A stretch of 64,000 bases of DNA from Paracoccus marinus (GTDB lineage: Bacteria; Pseudomonadota; Alphaproteobacteria; Rhodobacterales; Rhodobacteraceae). The DNA lies in contig NZ_VJYZ01000005.1 of NCBI RefSeq assembly GCF_007018965.1, positions 124,001-188,000 of the forward strand, written 5' to 3'. The notes under the pieces were generated by a model. That model was not told where the DNA came from, ran no database searches, and saw only the letters and a program-made list of their open reading frames with translations. The stretch's first letter is position 1, and the number at the start of each line of letters is the position of its first letter. This document shows positions 24,918-36,373 of this stretch, one piece after another. Position numbers and translations under genes: made by a program.

Positions 24918-26298
24918 CAGGCGGTCGCCTCGCGCCGGCCGTCGGCGATCGCGTGACGGTTCAGCCACAGCTCCAGCCGGTCGCCGATCTCGGCCCGCAG
25001 GTCGTCATCCTCGACCTCGGCCAGCGCCTCGGCCAGGAACGACAGGACCAGCATCACGATGGCCCGGTCCTTCGGCACCCCGCGCGAGCGCAGGTAGTAA
25101 AGCGCCACCGGGTCGATCGCGCCGGTGGTCGAGCCGTGGCTGCAGCGCACGTCGTCGGCGTAGATTTCCAGCTCCGGCTTGGCGAGGAACTGGCTGTCGT
25201 CGTCCAGCAGAAGCGCCTGGCTTATCTGGTAGCCGTCGGTCTTCTGCGCGCCGGGCTTCACGAGGATCTTGCCCTGGAACACGCCGACGGCGCCGTTCTT
25301 CAGGACCTTCTTGAACACCTGCCGGCTTTCGCAGCGTTCCGCCCCGTGGGTCACGAACACCGTGTCGTCGTGGTGGAACGGCCCCTGTGCGCCGTCGCCC
25401 AGGACCGCGCCCGCGACGTGGGCCACGCTGTCGTCTCCGGCGATGTCGATGATGGATTCGTGGCGCATCATCGTGCCGTTGAGCGAAAGGGTGAACGACT
25501 TGAAGGCCGCGTTCGCGCCGACGCGGCCGAAGATGTGGCGCGCGCCGATGCGGGTGTCGGCCGCGCGGATCGCGGCGATGTGGTGCAGCCGCGCGCCGTC
25601 CGCCAGATCGGCCTCGATCACCGTGTTCTCGCGCGCGCCCGCCATGCCCGTCTCTATCAGCGTGAGTTCGCCGCCCGGATCCAGCTTCAGGACGTGGTGC
25701 AGGACGATGTCGGCCGCCTCGTCGCGGCGGCGGTGGATGATGTGGATCGGGCGCGCGACCTCGGCCGTGACGTGGATCGCCAGGCCGTTCACCGCGACGG
25801 CGGTGTTCAGCGCGGCGAAGGGACGCACGACCGGCGTCTGTCCGGCCGCTTCCAGCGCGCCGTAGCTGCCGGCGATCCAGTGGCCGGGCTGCGCGTCGGC
25901 GGCCGCCAGCGTCTCGATCCGCACGCCGTCCGCGTCCAGCGGGTCCGAGGCGGCGGCGTCGAACACGCCGTCCACGAACACCAGCCGCAGCCGGTCGAGC
26001 GCGTCGAACATCTGCGGCTCTTCGTCGGCGATGGCGACGGGGGCGGGGGTGTCGGCGTTCAGGGTCCTGGGATCGGTGTAGCGCCAGTATTCGTCGCGGG
26101 GCTTCGGCAGGCCGGCCGCGACCAGGCGCTGCATCGCGGCGCGGCGCGCGCCGGCCGTGCAGCCGTCCTGCGGCGCCTGCAGCGCGGCCAGGCGCGGCGC
26201 GGGCGCGGGCTGCGTGCCGCCCACCACGTCGGGGGTCTGGATCCCGGACGGCGCCGCGCGGGCGGCGTCGTCGCGGCTGCGGGTGGCGGCGTCGGTCA

Positions 26299-26299
<1 letters not shown>
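24917..26299 (-). CDS. sufD: Fe-S cluster assembly protein SufD
   Basis: SufD is a scaffold subunit of the SufBCD complex. The 460-residue product has the SufBD beta-helix core: GARENTVIEADLADGARLHH, GTMMRHESIIDIAGDD, KTDGYQISQALLLDDD and the conserved C-terminal DVRCSHGSTTGAIDPVALYYLRSRG with the functional His. The N-terminal 50 residues are variable and Ala/Pro-rich. Its ATG overlaps the sufC stop (TGATG); a GTG one codon upstream is possible. The neighbours confirm the SUF system. Confidence 0.96.
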
Positions 26300-27054
<755 letters not shown>

Positions 27055-27068
27055 ATCGTCACATCCAT

Positions 27069-27887
27069 TCAGTTCGCCCGCAGCTCGGCCGGGAAGCTGT
27101 CGCGCAGCGCCTGCTTGGCGGCTGCGATCCCGTCGGCGTAGGGCAGTGTTTCGGGCATCGTTTCAGACCGGAGCGCGGACAGATAGCCCGGCACCTGATC
27201 GGGGTCCAGCGGCGCGCCCAGAAGGCGGCCGATGGCGGCGGCGTAGTCGATGAACTTGAGCGTGGGCGTCGCGTGCGCCCCGATGGGGGTGAGCCAGTGG
27301 TTGGCGATCCCCAGCGCGTCGGCGACGATCAGGCCGTGCAGCGACGAGGACAGGACAAACCCGCACGCCGCGATCCGCCGCACGACCGACAGCGCGTCGG
27401 TGGTGCGCGGGTCGATCAGGTCGACCCGCGGGTCGCGGGCAAGGTCCTGCATCTCGGGCGTGTCCACGAGCCGCCAGTGCGGGACAAGGCCGATCCGGTC
27501 GGTCCGTTCGGGGCGTTCATCCAGCAGCTCGTCAGCGAAAAGGCCGGGATCGCCGAAGGGCAGGGCGGGTGCCTGATCCGTCAGCGCGGCGGTCATGGGG
27601 CCGCGCAGAGCCACGACCTCGATCCGCGACATGAAAGGCGAGGGGCGGGGCGACAGGATCCCGCTGCCCCACATGAAGGGGCGATGACCGTTCGGCTCGG
27701 CCTGCGCAAAGCGGTCGCCGATCAGGCTAATGACCGATCCGACGGCGAACAGGTCGCATTCGACCGGGCCGGACCAGACGGCCGGGCGGCCGCTGACATG
27801 GGCCACCACGTCGCGGGACAGGGCGTCGCCGAAGTTCTCGCCGCGCCAGTGAAAGACCTTGATCGGCTTCACCACTTCGTCCCGCAC
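27069..27887 (-). CDS. Polysaccharide pyruvyl transferase family protein
   Basis: The 272-residue protein resembles the ExoV/CsaB type of pyruvyl transferases that add ketal-linked pyruvate to surface glycans: FHWRGENFGDALSRDV at the N-terminus, MWGSGILSP, VALRGPMTAALTD and SSSLHGLIVADALGI near the C-terminus are the expected blocks. It sits between the YbjQ-family gene and sufC inside the suf operon, 7 and 14 bases from its neighbours, so it is surely cotranscribed. Why a glycan enzyme lies in an Fe-S operon is unclear; a polysaccharide role is predicted from family only. Confidence 0.82.
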   Translation of the reverse strand: MRDEVVKPIKVFHWRGENFGDALSRDVVAHVSGRPAVWSGPVECDLFAVGSVISLIGDRFAQAEPNGHRPFMWGSGILSPRPSPFMSRIEVVALRGPMTAALTDQAPALPFGDPGLFADELLDERPERTDRIGLVPHWRLVDTPEMQDLARDPRVDLIDPRTTDALSVVRRIAACGFVLSSSLHGLIVADALGIANHWLTPIGAHATPTLKFIDYAAAIGRLLGAPLDPDQVPGYLSALRSETMPETLPYADGIAAAKQALRDSFPAELRAN

Positions 27888-27894
27888 GATGCCG

Positions 27895-28451
27895 TCACCC
27901 CGCCTCGGCGATCGTGACCGCCGTGCCGGAGGCCGACACCATCAGCATGCTGTGGATCACCTCATAGTCCAGGTCTACGCCGACGACGGCGTTTGCGCCC
28001 TTCGCCCGCGCGCGATTGATCATCTCGCCGATTGCAGTGTCGCGAGCCTCGGAGAGAGACCGCTCGTAGGCAGCAGACCGGCCGCCCACGATGTCGCGAA
28101 TGCCCGCAAACACGTCGCGGAAGATGTTTGCGCCAAGGATGGTCTCGCCCGTGACGATGCCGTGATAAGAAGAAATGCTCCGGCCCTCGACGTGCGATGT
28201 GGTTGTAACAACGAAAGCGGAGGTGGCGGCCTTCGCCGTAAGCTGAGCCTCTTTCGCACGGATATTGCCGTAGTGACTTCCGGTAATGGTCACCGTTTCG
28301 AGCCGATCAGTGAAAATATCGCCATTCACTGCCCCAGATACCGTCAGCAGGTAAGGCCCTGCCAAGACGTTGCCGTTCACCACGCCAGCAATGTCGGTAT
28401 CTTGGCTGAGGGAATACGATCCTTGATGGAGGCCGGAAAGAACCTTAGCCA

Positions 28452-28452
<1 letters not shown>
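27895..28452 (-). CDS. YbjQ (DUF74/heavy-metal-binding) protein with bactofilin-like N-terminus
   Basis: The 185-residue product has two parts. Residues about 1-72 look like a short beta-helix of bactofilin type ([39 protein letters not shown]). Residues about 78-182 are a YbjQ/UPF0145 domain ([46 protein letters not shown]), which forms a pentameric ring of unknown function. Its ATG overlaps the sufB stop (TAATG). A hand count over 28021-28440 gives about 58% G+C against roughly 68-72% around it, which points to recent acquisition or an unusual origin. Confidence 0.82.
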
Positions 28453-29989
<1,537 letters not shown>

Positions 29990-29990
<1 letters not shown>

Positions 29991-31042
29991 CAACCTGTCT
30001 TTCCCTGCTTGCTTCGCCAGCGCGACCGGGCGGTAAGCCAGGCGTCGGCGAAGCGGTCCAATTCCTCTGCGGTCGTGGCCCGGCCGAACGACACGCGCAG
30101 CGCGCATGCGGCATCCGCCTCGGGCACGCCCATCGCGCGCAGCACGCCGCTTGGCCTGACCTTCCCGGACGAACAGGCGGATCCGGCCGAAACGGCAAAG
30201 CCCGCCAGGTCCATCTGCATCACCTGCGTCTCGCCCTTCCACCCCGGCGTCAGGATGGACAGCGTCTGCGGCAACCTGCGGGACGCGCGCCCGGGATACA
30301 TAGTGTTTTCGTCATCAATATCCAGAGCGTTCTGCAGACGGTCCCGCAGTTCGGCCTGTTTTTCGGCCGATCCCGCCGCAAGGTCGTCCTGCGCGGCCGT
30401 CGCCGCGGCGGCGAAGCCCGCGATGCCGATCAGGTTCTCGGTCCCCGCGCGGCGGCCCTGTTCCTGCCCACCGCCGCGGATGCGCGCCTGAACGTCCGTG
30501 CCCTTCCTGACGATCAGCGCGCCGATCCCCTTGGGACCGCCCAGCTTGTGGGCGCTGACGAACCCCGCCTCGATCCCCAGCCAGTCGAAGGCGAAGGGCA
30601 CCTTGCCGAAGGCCTGCGTCATGTCGCTGACGGCAAGCCCCTCGGGCAAGTCCTGCAGCACGCCGGTTTCGCTGTTGGCCATCTGCAGCGCCGTGCGCGA
30701 AGGGTCGGGCACGGCGACCCGGCCGCCCTCGTCGGCGGGCAGGCTGTCGTCGGACCACGCCCGCACGGCGTCATGCTCGATCGCCGACGACGCAAGCCCG
30801 CGTCCCGCCATCACCAGCGCCGCCGCCTCGGTCGCGCCCGAGGTGAAGATCACGTCCGCCGCCTGCGCGCCCGCCGCCTGCGCCACCGCCTCGCGCGCGC
30901 GTTCCAGCAGCATCTTGGCCGCGCGCCCCTCGGCATGGACGCTGGACGGGTTGCCGATCAGGTCCATCGCGTCCGCCATCGCCGCCCGCGCCTCGGGGCG
31001 CAGCGGCGCGGTGGCGTTCCAGTCGAGATAGACGCGGCTCAC
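29990..31042 (-). CDS. Cysteine desulfurase, IscS/NifS type
   Basis: The 350-residue PLP enzyme has the class V aminotransferase layout: [14 protein letters not shown] at the N-terminus, [26 protein letters not shown] with the PLP lysine, and the IscS-type flexible loop [17 protein letters not shown] with the catalytic Cys. It belongs to group I, so the operon carries two desulfurase classes (with SufS). The start is GTG 31042, overlapping the coaBC stop (GTGA); an upstream frame extension lies inside coaBC and is not coding. Confidence 0.92.
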
Positions 31043-32316
31043 CTGACGCCCGCGTCCTGCAGCGCGTCGGCGATCCGCGCGGCGAGCCTGCGCGCGACTT
31101 CGGCCTTGGCCAGCCGCGGCCACGGCTCGGCGCCGGTTTCGGTGACCAGCGTGATCTCGTTCTCGGCCCCGCCCATGATCCCGGTCCCGTCGCTCACGTC
31201 GTTGGCGACGATCCAGTCGGCGTTCTTGCGCTGCCGTTTCGAGGTCGCGTTGGCGACCACGTCGTTCGTTTCGGCGGCGAACCCCACGACCAGCGCGGGC
31301 CGGCGCGCATCCGACGCGATCCAGGCGAGGATGTCCGGGTTTTCCGCCATCTCCAGCGCCGGCGGACGCCCGGAGCCGTCCTTTTTCATCTTGCGGTCCG
31401 ATGCGTTCACGACCTGCCAGTCGGCCACCGCCGCGGCCATCACCGCCGCGTCGGCGGGCAGCGCGCGTTCCACCGCGTCGCGCATCTCGCGCGCCGTTTC
31501 AACGGCGATCACGTCCACTCGTTCGGGCGGGGGCACCGTCGCCGGGCCGGTGACGAAGCTCACCCGCGCGCCAAGGTCGCGCAGCGCCGCCGCCACCGCC
31601 GCCCCCTGCGCGCCCGAGGATCGGTTGGCGATGTAGCGCACCGGGTCGATCGGCTCATGGGTTGGGCCGGAGGTCACGATGACGTGGCGGCCTTTCAGCG
31701 GCTGCGGGGCAGGGGGCGTCACCAGCGTTTCGGGCGGCAGGCGCAGGGTGGCGGCGTCTGCGGGCAGGGACGGGCGCGCGGACAGCGCCGCGCCGATCGC
31801 GGCCACGATCGCGGCGGGCTCGGCCATCCGCCCCTCGCCCCATTCCCCGCAGGCCATTTCGCCCTCGTCCGGGCCGACGAACAGGATCCCGTCGCCGTCC
31901 AGCGTTGCCCGGTTCCGCCGCGTCGCCGCGTGGTCCCACATCCGCACGTTCATCGCGGGCGCGATCAGCACCCGCTTGTCGGTCGCCATCAACAGAGTCG
32001 AGGCAAGATCGTCCGCGTGGCCATGCGCCATCTTGGCCATCAGGTCGGCGGTGGCGGGCGCGACCACCACCATGTCGGCCGCGCGGGACAGCTGGATATG
32101 GCCCATCTCGGCCTCGCGCGTCAGGTCGAACAGGTCGGTGTGGCAGGGCGCGCCCGCCAGCGCCGACAGGGTCAGCGGGGTCACGAACTCCGCGCCCGCG
32201 CGCGTCAGCACCGGCGTCACCGCCGCGCCCGCCTTGCGGATCAGCCGCACCAGCTCGGGCGTCTTGTAGGCGGCGACCCCGCCCCCCACCACCAGCAAGA
32301 TCCGCTTGCCCTGCAT
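31039..32316 (-). CDS. coaBC: Bifunctional phosphopantothenoylcysteine decarboxylase/phosphopantothenate-cysteine ligase
   Basis: The 425-residue fusion enzyme makes 4'-phosphopantetheine, the precursor of coenzyme A. The N-terminal CoaC flavoprotein domain shows GGVAAYKTPELVRLIRKAGA, the catalytic His region, APAMNVRMWD (PAMN motif) and the flap MACGEWGEGRM with the active Cys. The C-terminal CoaB domain has SGPTHEPIDPVRYIANRSSG and the DRKMKKDGSG loop. It heads the minus-strand operon and is coupled to the cysteine desulfurase gene. It is divergent from comM. Confidence 0.96.
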   Translation of the reverse strand: MQGKRILLVVGGGVAAYKTPELVRLIRKAGAAVTPVLTRAGAEFVTPLTLSALAGAPCHTDLFDLTREAEMGHIQLSRAADMVVVAPATADLMAKMAHGHADDLASTLLMATDKRVLIAPAMNVRMWDHAATRRNRATLDGDGILFVGPDEGEMACGEWGEGRMAEPAAIVAAIGAALSARPSLPADAATLRLPPETLVTPPAPQPLKGRHVIVTSGPTHEPIDPVRYIANRSSGAQGAAVAAALRDLGARVSFVTGPATVPPPERVDVIAVETAREMRDAVERALPADAAVMAAAVADWQVVNASDRKMKKDGSGRPPALEMAENPDILAWIASDARRPALVVGFAAETNDVVANATSKRQRKNADWIVANDVSDGTGIMGGAENEITLVTETGAEPWPRLAKAEVARRLAARIADALQDAGVR

Positions 32317-32387
32317 GTTCGTGCCCTTCGCTTGGTCGCTTGCCCGGAACCTAGGCGCGCCCGGCCCCATCGGCAAGGAAGCTGCCG

Positions 32388-32420
32388 TTAACCCGGCGTT
32401 AACGCAGGGCCATTAACCAT
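32388..32420 (+). promoter_or_regulatory. CtrA-type sites in the comM/coaBC divergent promoter
   Basis: TTAA-CCCGGCG-TTAAC at 32388-32403 is a perfect TTAA-N7-TTAA(C) CtrA site, and TTAACCAT, the alternative CtrA half-site motif, follows at 32413-32420. They end 24 bases before the comM ATG. Confidence 0.65.
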
Positions 32421-32443
32421 TTTCCGGGCAGCAGGAGACGGGC

Positions 32444-33955
32444 ATGGTCGCGATCGCCTTCACGGTGGCGTTCGAGGGGGTAGAGGCGCGGCTGGTCGAG
32501 GTGCAGGCCTCGGTCAGCCCGGGCCTGCCGTCGTTCGGGATCGTGGGCCTGCCGGACAAGGCGGTCAGCGAGGCGCGCGACCGCGTCCGCGCCGCCTTCA
32601 ACGCCCTGTCGATCGCGATGCCCTCGCGGCGCGTCACTGTGAACCTGTCGCCCGCCGACCTGCCCAAGGAAGGGTCGCATTTCGACCTGCCGATCGCGCT
32701 TGCGGTGCTGGCCGCGCTCGACATCGTGCCGCTGGACGAACTGGCCGGGATCGTGTCGCTGGGCGAACTTGCGCTCGACGGGCGGCTGGTTCCGGTCGCG
32801 GGCGCGCTGCCCGCCGCGATGGCCGCGGCCGAGGATGACCGGACGCTGATCTGTCCCGCCGCCTGCGGGGCCGAGGCCGCGTGGGTCGCCTCGGTCCCCG
32901 TGCTGGCGCCCACGACGCTGAAGCAGGCGCTGGACCACCTGACGGGCCGCGCGCCCCTCGCCCGAGCGAAACCGGGCGAGGTCGCGGCCGCGCCGACCCT
33001 GCGCGACCTCGCCCATGTCCGCGGGCAGGAACGCGCCCGCCGGGCGCTGGAAATCGCTGCGGCCGGGCGCCACCACCTGCTGATGACCGGCCCGCCCGGC
33101 ACCGGCAAGTCGATGCTCGCCGCCTGCCTGCCCGGCATCATGCCGCCCCTGAGCCCGGCCGAGGCGCTGGAAACCTCGATGATCCATTCGCTGGCGGGCG
33201 TGCTGGCCGACGGCGGCATCTCGCGCGAGGCGCCGTTCTGCGAGCCGCACCACACCGCGTCGATGGCGGCGATCGTCGGCGGTGGACGCGGCGCGAAGCC
33301 TGGGCAGATCAGCCTTGCCCATAACGGCGTCCTGTTCTTCGACGAGCTGCCCGAGTTCTCGCGCCCGGTCCTCGAAACCCTGCGCCAGCCGATCGAGACG
33401 GGCGAGGTCGTCGTCGCGCGCGCGAACGCGCATGTCCGCTACCCGTGCCGCTTCCTGCTGGTCGCGGCCGCCAACCCCTGCCGCTGCGGGCACCTGGCCG
33501 ATGCGGCCCGCGCCTGCGCTAAGGCGCCGGTCTGCGGCACCGACTACATGGGCCGCATCTCGGGCCCGCTGATGGACCGCTTTGACCTGCGGATCGAGGT
33601 GCCGGCGGTGTCGGTCGCGGACCTCGAGCGCCCGGCGTCGGCGGAAGGATCGGCCGAGGTCGCGGCGCGGGTGGCCGCGGCGCGGGCGATCCAGTCCGAA
33701 CGCTACGCCGCGCACCCGCAGATGCGCGTGAACGCCGACGCGTCCGGCGCGGTGCTGGACGAGATCGCCCGCCCCGATGCGGAGGGACGCGACCTGATCC
33801 ACCGGGCGGCCGAACGCCTGGGCTTGACCGCGCGCGGCTATCACCGGGTCCTGCGGACGGCGCGCACCATCGCGGACCTGGACGGATCGCCCGACGTGCG
33901 CGCGCCACACCTGGCCGAGGCGCTGGGCTACCGGCTGAGCTATATGGGGATGTAG
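32444..33955 (+). CDS. comM: Competence-associated Mg-chelatase-like ATPase ComM (YifB)
   Basis: ComM is a hexameric AAA+ helicase that promotes branch migration during natural transformation and uptake of homologous DNA. The 503-residue protein has an N-terminal Lon-protease-like ChlI domain (FVGLPD-like FGIVGLPDKAVSEARDRV, VTVNLSPADLPKEGSHFDLP), Walker A MTGPPGTGKSMLA at about 213-225, Walker B GVLFFDELPEF, the NPCRCG Cys cluster and a C-terminal Mg_chelatase_C region ending LAEALGYRLSYM. Two CtrA-type sites precede it, which fits CtrA-dependent competence or gene-transfer-agent uptake in Rhodobacterales. Confidence 0.94.
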   Translation: MVAIAFTVAFEGVEARLVEVQASVSPGLPSFGIVGLPDKAVSEARDRVRAAFNALSIAMPSRRVTVNLSPADLPKEGSHFDLPIALAVLAALDIVPLDELAGIVSLGELALDGRLVPVAGALPAAMAAAEDDRTLICPAACGAEAAWVASVPVLAPTTLKQALDHLTGRAPLARAKPGEVAAAPTLRDLAHVRGQERARRALEIAAAGRHHLLMTGPPGTGKSMLAACLPGIMPPLSPAEALETSMIHSLAGVLADGGISREAPFCEPHHTASMAAIVGGGRGAKPGQISLAHNGVLFFDELPEFSRPVLETLRQPIETGEVVVARANAHVRYPCRFLLVAAANPCRCGHLADAARACAKAPVCGTDYMGRISGPLMDRFDLRIEVPAVSVADLERPASAEGSAEVAARVAAARAIQSERYAAHPQMRVNADASGAVLDEIARPDAEGRDLIHRAAERLGLTARGYHRVLRTARTIADLDGSPDVRAPHLAEALGYRLSYMGM

Positions 33956-34047
33956 TGCCGCATGCTGCGGGATTTAGCGGGAGAACGAGAAGCTCAGCAA
34001 CAAATCGCAAAGCTTTTCAGACAGTAACACGAGCTATCGGTGAAAAC

Positions 34048-34122
34048 TGGCTGGGGCGGTAGGATTCGAACCTACGGTACACGGTACCAAAAACCGATGC
34101 CTTACCACTTGGCCACGCCCCA
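34048..34122 (-). tRNA. tRNA-Gln(TTG)
   Basis: Read on the minus strand the 75-base sequence folds as a cloverleaf. The acceptor stem is TGGGGCG/CGCCCCA with encoded CCA (GCCA end), the D-arm GCC-AAGTGGTAA-GGC, the anticodon loop TTTTGGT gives TTG, and the T-loop is TTCGAAT. The U1-A72 pair is typical of tRNA-Gln. The outermost anticodon-stem pair is a T-T mismatch. Confidence 0.97.
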
Positions 34123-34234
34123 ACAGTGCGGGGGTGTTTAGCCAAGCTGCCGGGGGGGTGCAAGGGGGTGTTCGGCGACTTCGACAAAAACCTCGCTGCT
34201 GGCGTGCGGTCGCGCAAGCGGGTAGGTGGCGGGG

Positions 34235-35419
34235 ATGGAAACCTGGGATGTCGTCATACTCGGCGCGGGCGCGGCCGGGCTTTTCTGCGCGGGCGGGCTG
34301 GCCGGGGCGGGGCGGCGGGTGCTGGTTCTGGACCACGCGCGGCGGCCGGGCGAGAAGATACGGATCTCGGGCGGGGGGCGGTGCAACTTCACCAATCTGG
34401 CCACAACGCGCGAGCGGTTCCTGTCGGAGACGCCGCGGTTTTGCGCCTCGGCGCTGGCGGGCTATACGCCGCAGGACTTCGTGGCGCTGGTCGATCGCGC
34501 CGGGATCGCCTGGCATGAAAAGACGCTGGGGCAGCTTTTCTGCGATGGCAAGGCCGGGCAGGTGGTCGACATGCTGCTGGACCGCATGCGTGGGGCAGAG
34601 CTGCGCCTGAACACCGCGGTGTCGGGCGTGCGGCGGGTCGGTTCGGGGTTCGAGGTCCAGACGCCGGGCGGTCCGGTCGCGGCGCGGCAGGTGGTGGTTG
34701 CGACCGGCGGACGCTCGATCCCGAAGATGGGCGCGACGGGCGTGGGCTATGACATCGCCCGCGGGTTCGGCCTGCGGCTGGTCGATCAGCGCGCGGGCCT
34801 CGTGCCGCTGACCTTTGCCGAGCAGGACCTGGCGCGCACGAAGCCGCTTGCCGGTGTCGCGCTGCCGGCGCGGCTTGGCTGCGGCAAGACCGGCTTCGAC
34901 GACGCGCTGCTGTTCACGCATCGCGGCCTGTCGGGGCCTGCGGTGCTGCAGATTTCGAGCTACTGGCGGCCGGGCGAGACGATCGTGGCCGACCTCGCGC
35001 CCGGTCAGGACGCCGCGGCACTGCTGCGGGGGATCAGGGGGCAAGGCGGGCGGATGCAGGTCGGGACGGCGCTTGCGCGGCTGCTGCCCGACCGGCTGGC
35101 CGACGCGCTGGTCGCCGATGAGGGGCTGGCGCAGGCGCGGCTTGCCGATCAGCCGAATGCCGTTCTGGACCGGCTGGGGGCGCGGGTGAACGCCTGGACG
35201 TTCCGGCCGGTCGGGTCCGAGGGGTGGCGGACGGCCGAAGTCACCGTCGGCGGGGTGGACTGCCGCGACCTCGACGGGCGCACGATGCAGGCGCGCGCGG
35301 TGCCGGGCCTCTACTTCGTGGGGGAGGTGGTGGACGTGACCGGCTGGCTCGGCGGCTACAACTTTCAATGGGCCTGGGCGTCCGCCCACGCGGCGGCCCG
35401 CGCGATCCTTGCCGCCTGA
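34235..35419 (+). CDS. NAD(P)/FAD-dependent oxidoreductase of the HI0933 (YhiN/BaiN-like) family
   Basis: The 394-residue flavoprotein has an N-terminal FAD-binding Rossmann motif VVILGAGAAGLFCAGGLA, the family hallmark KIRISGGGRCNFTNL at about 42-56, VVATGGRSIPKMGATGVGY, THRGLSGPAVLQISSYW, and the C-terminal GLYFVGEVVDVTGWLGGYNFQWAWASA that closes the FAD site. Biological role is not established for most members. I start at ATG 34235; a GTG at 34226 is three codons earlier. It is followed by a convergent kdsA. Confidence 0.9.
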   Translation: METWDVVILGAGAAGLFCAGGLAGAGRRVLVLDHARRPGEKIRISGGGRCNFTNLATTRERFLSETPRFCASALAGYTPQDFVALVDRAGIAWHEKTLGQLFCDGKAGQVVDMLLDRMRGAELRLNTAVSGVRRVGSGFEVQTPGGPVAARQVVVATGGRSIPKMGATGVGYDIARGFGLRLVDQRAGLVPLTFAEQDLARTKPLAGVALPARLGCGKTGFDDALLFTHRGLSGPAVLQISSYWRPGETIVADLAPGQDAAALLRGIRGQGGRMQVGTALARLLPDRLADALVADEGLAQARLADQPNAVLDRLGARVNAWTFRPVGSEGWRTAEVTVGGVDCRDLDGRTMQARAVPGLYFVGEVVDVTGWLGGYNFQWAWASAHAAARAILAA

Positions 35420-35491
35420 AAGGCGGAGTCCGAGAAGCGCACAGGCTGACCTCGTCGGCCTTCCACCGTCGCCCCCGGCAGCCTGCCGTGG

Positions 35492-36373
35492 TCAGCCCAT
35501 CACCGGGTCGGCTTTCGCAAGCCGGTCGAACGCCATCAAGCTGTCGATGAGCCTCGGCATCCGCTCAAGGTGGATCATGTTCGGGCCGTCAGACGGCGCG
35601 CGGTCGGGATCCTCGTGCGTCTCGATGAAGACGCCGGCCACGCCCAGCGACACGGCCGCGCGGGCCATCACCGGTGCGAATTCGCGCTGGCCGCCCGAGG
35701 ATCCGCCCATCCCGCCCGGTTGCTGGACCGAGTGCGTCGCGTCCATCACCACCGGATAGCCCGTCGCCGCCATGATCGGCAGCGCGCGCATGTCCGCGAC
35801 CAGCGTGTTGTAGCCGAAGCTCGCCCCGCGCTCGGTCAGAAGGATGTTGCTGTTGCCGGTCGAGGCGACCTTGTCGGCCACGTTCGGCATGTCCCACGGC
35901 GCGAGGAACTGACCCTTCTTGACGTTGACGACCGCGCCCGTTCGCCCGGCCGCCAGCAAAAGGTCGGTCTGGCGGCTGAGGAAGGCGGGGATCTGGATGA
36001 TGTCCGCGACGCGAGCGGCGGCGGTTGCCTGGGCCGCGTCGTGGACGTCGGTCAGCACCGGGCAGCCGATCCGGTCGCGCACCGCCTCGAGCATGGCGAG
36101 CCCCTCGTCCATGCCGACGCCGCGACGGCCCGACAGCGAGGTGCGGTTGGCCTTGTCGTAGCTGGCCTTGAACACGAAGCCCGCCCCGGCGCGCGCGCAG
36201 GCGGCGGCAAGCGGCTCTGCGATCGACAGCGCGTGGTCCAGCGTTTCCAGCTGGCACGGACCCGCGATCAGCACCAGCGGCAGGTCGTTGCCGAAGGTCA
36301 CGCCGCGCGCCGCGACGTGCAATGGCGGTCGGGTCGCTGCAGGGTTCGACGCGGTGGTCTGGCCCGCCGTCAC
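35492..36373 (-). CDS. kdsA: 3-deoxy-8-phosphooctulonate (KDO-8-P) synthase
   Basis: KdsA condenses PEP with arabinose-5-phosphate to make KDO-8-P for lipopolysaccharide or capsule linkage. The 293-residue protein has the DAHP/KDO8P synthase barrel: LVLIAGPCQLET, FKASYDKANRTS, GCPVLTDVHDAAQA, IIQIPAFLSRQTDLL, NVKKGQFLAPWD, VMDATHSVQQPGG. Its N-terminal 20 residues are variable. The start is a GTG at 36373 overlapping the stop of the capsule export gene upstream, so it is translated with the capsule operon and may be a dedicated copy for a KDO-containing capsule or linker. Confidence 0.95.
   Translation of the reverse strand: MTAGQTTASNPAATRPPLHVAARGVTFGNDLPLVLIAGPCQLETLDHALSIAEPLAAACARAGAGFVFKASYDKANRTSLSGRRGVGMDEGLAMLEAVRDRIGCPVLTDVHDAAQATAAARVADIIQIPAFLSRQTDLLLAAGRTGAVVNVKKGQFLAPWDMPNVADKVASTGNSNILLTERGASFGYNTLVADMRALPIMAATGYPVVMDATHSVQQPGGMGGSSGGQREFAPVMARAAVSLGVAGVFIETHEDPDRAPSDGPNMIHLERMPRLIDSLMAFDRLAKADPVMG

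Noticed and set aside
33956-34047. CCGCA-TGC-TGCGG hairpin after comM as a terminator
   Set aside because: The stem is only five pairs, with a three-base loop and three U; too weak to annotate.
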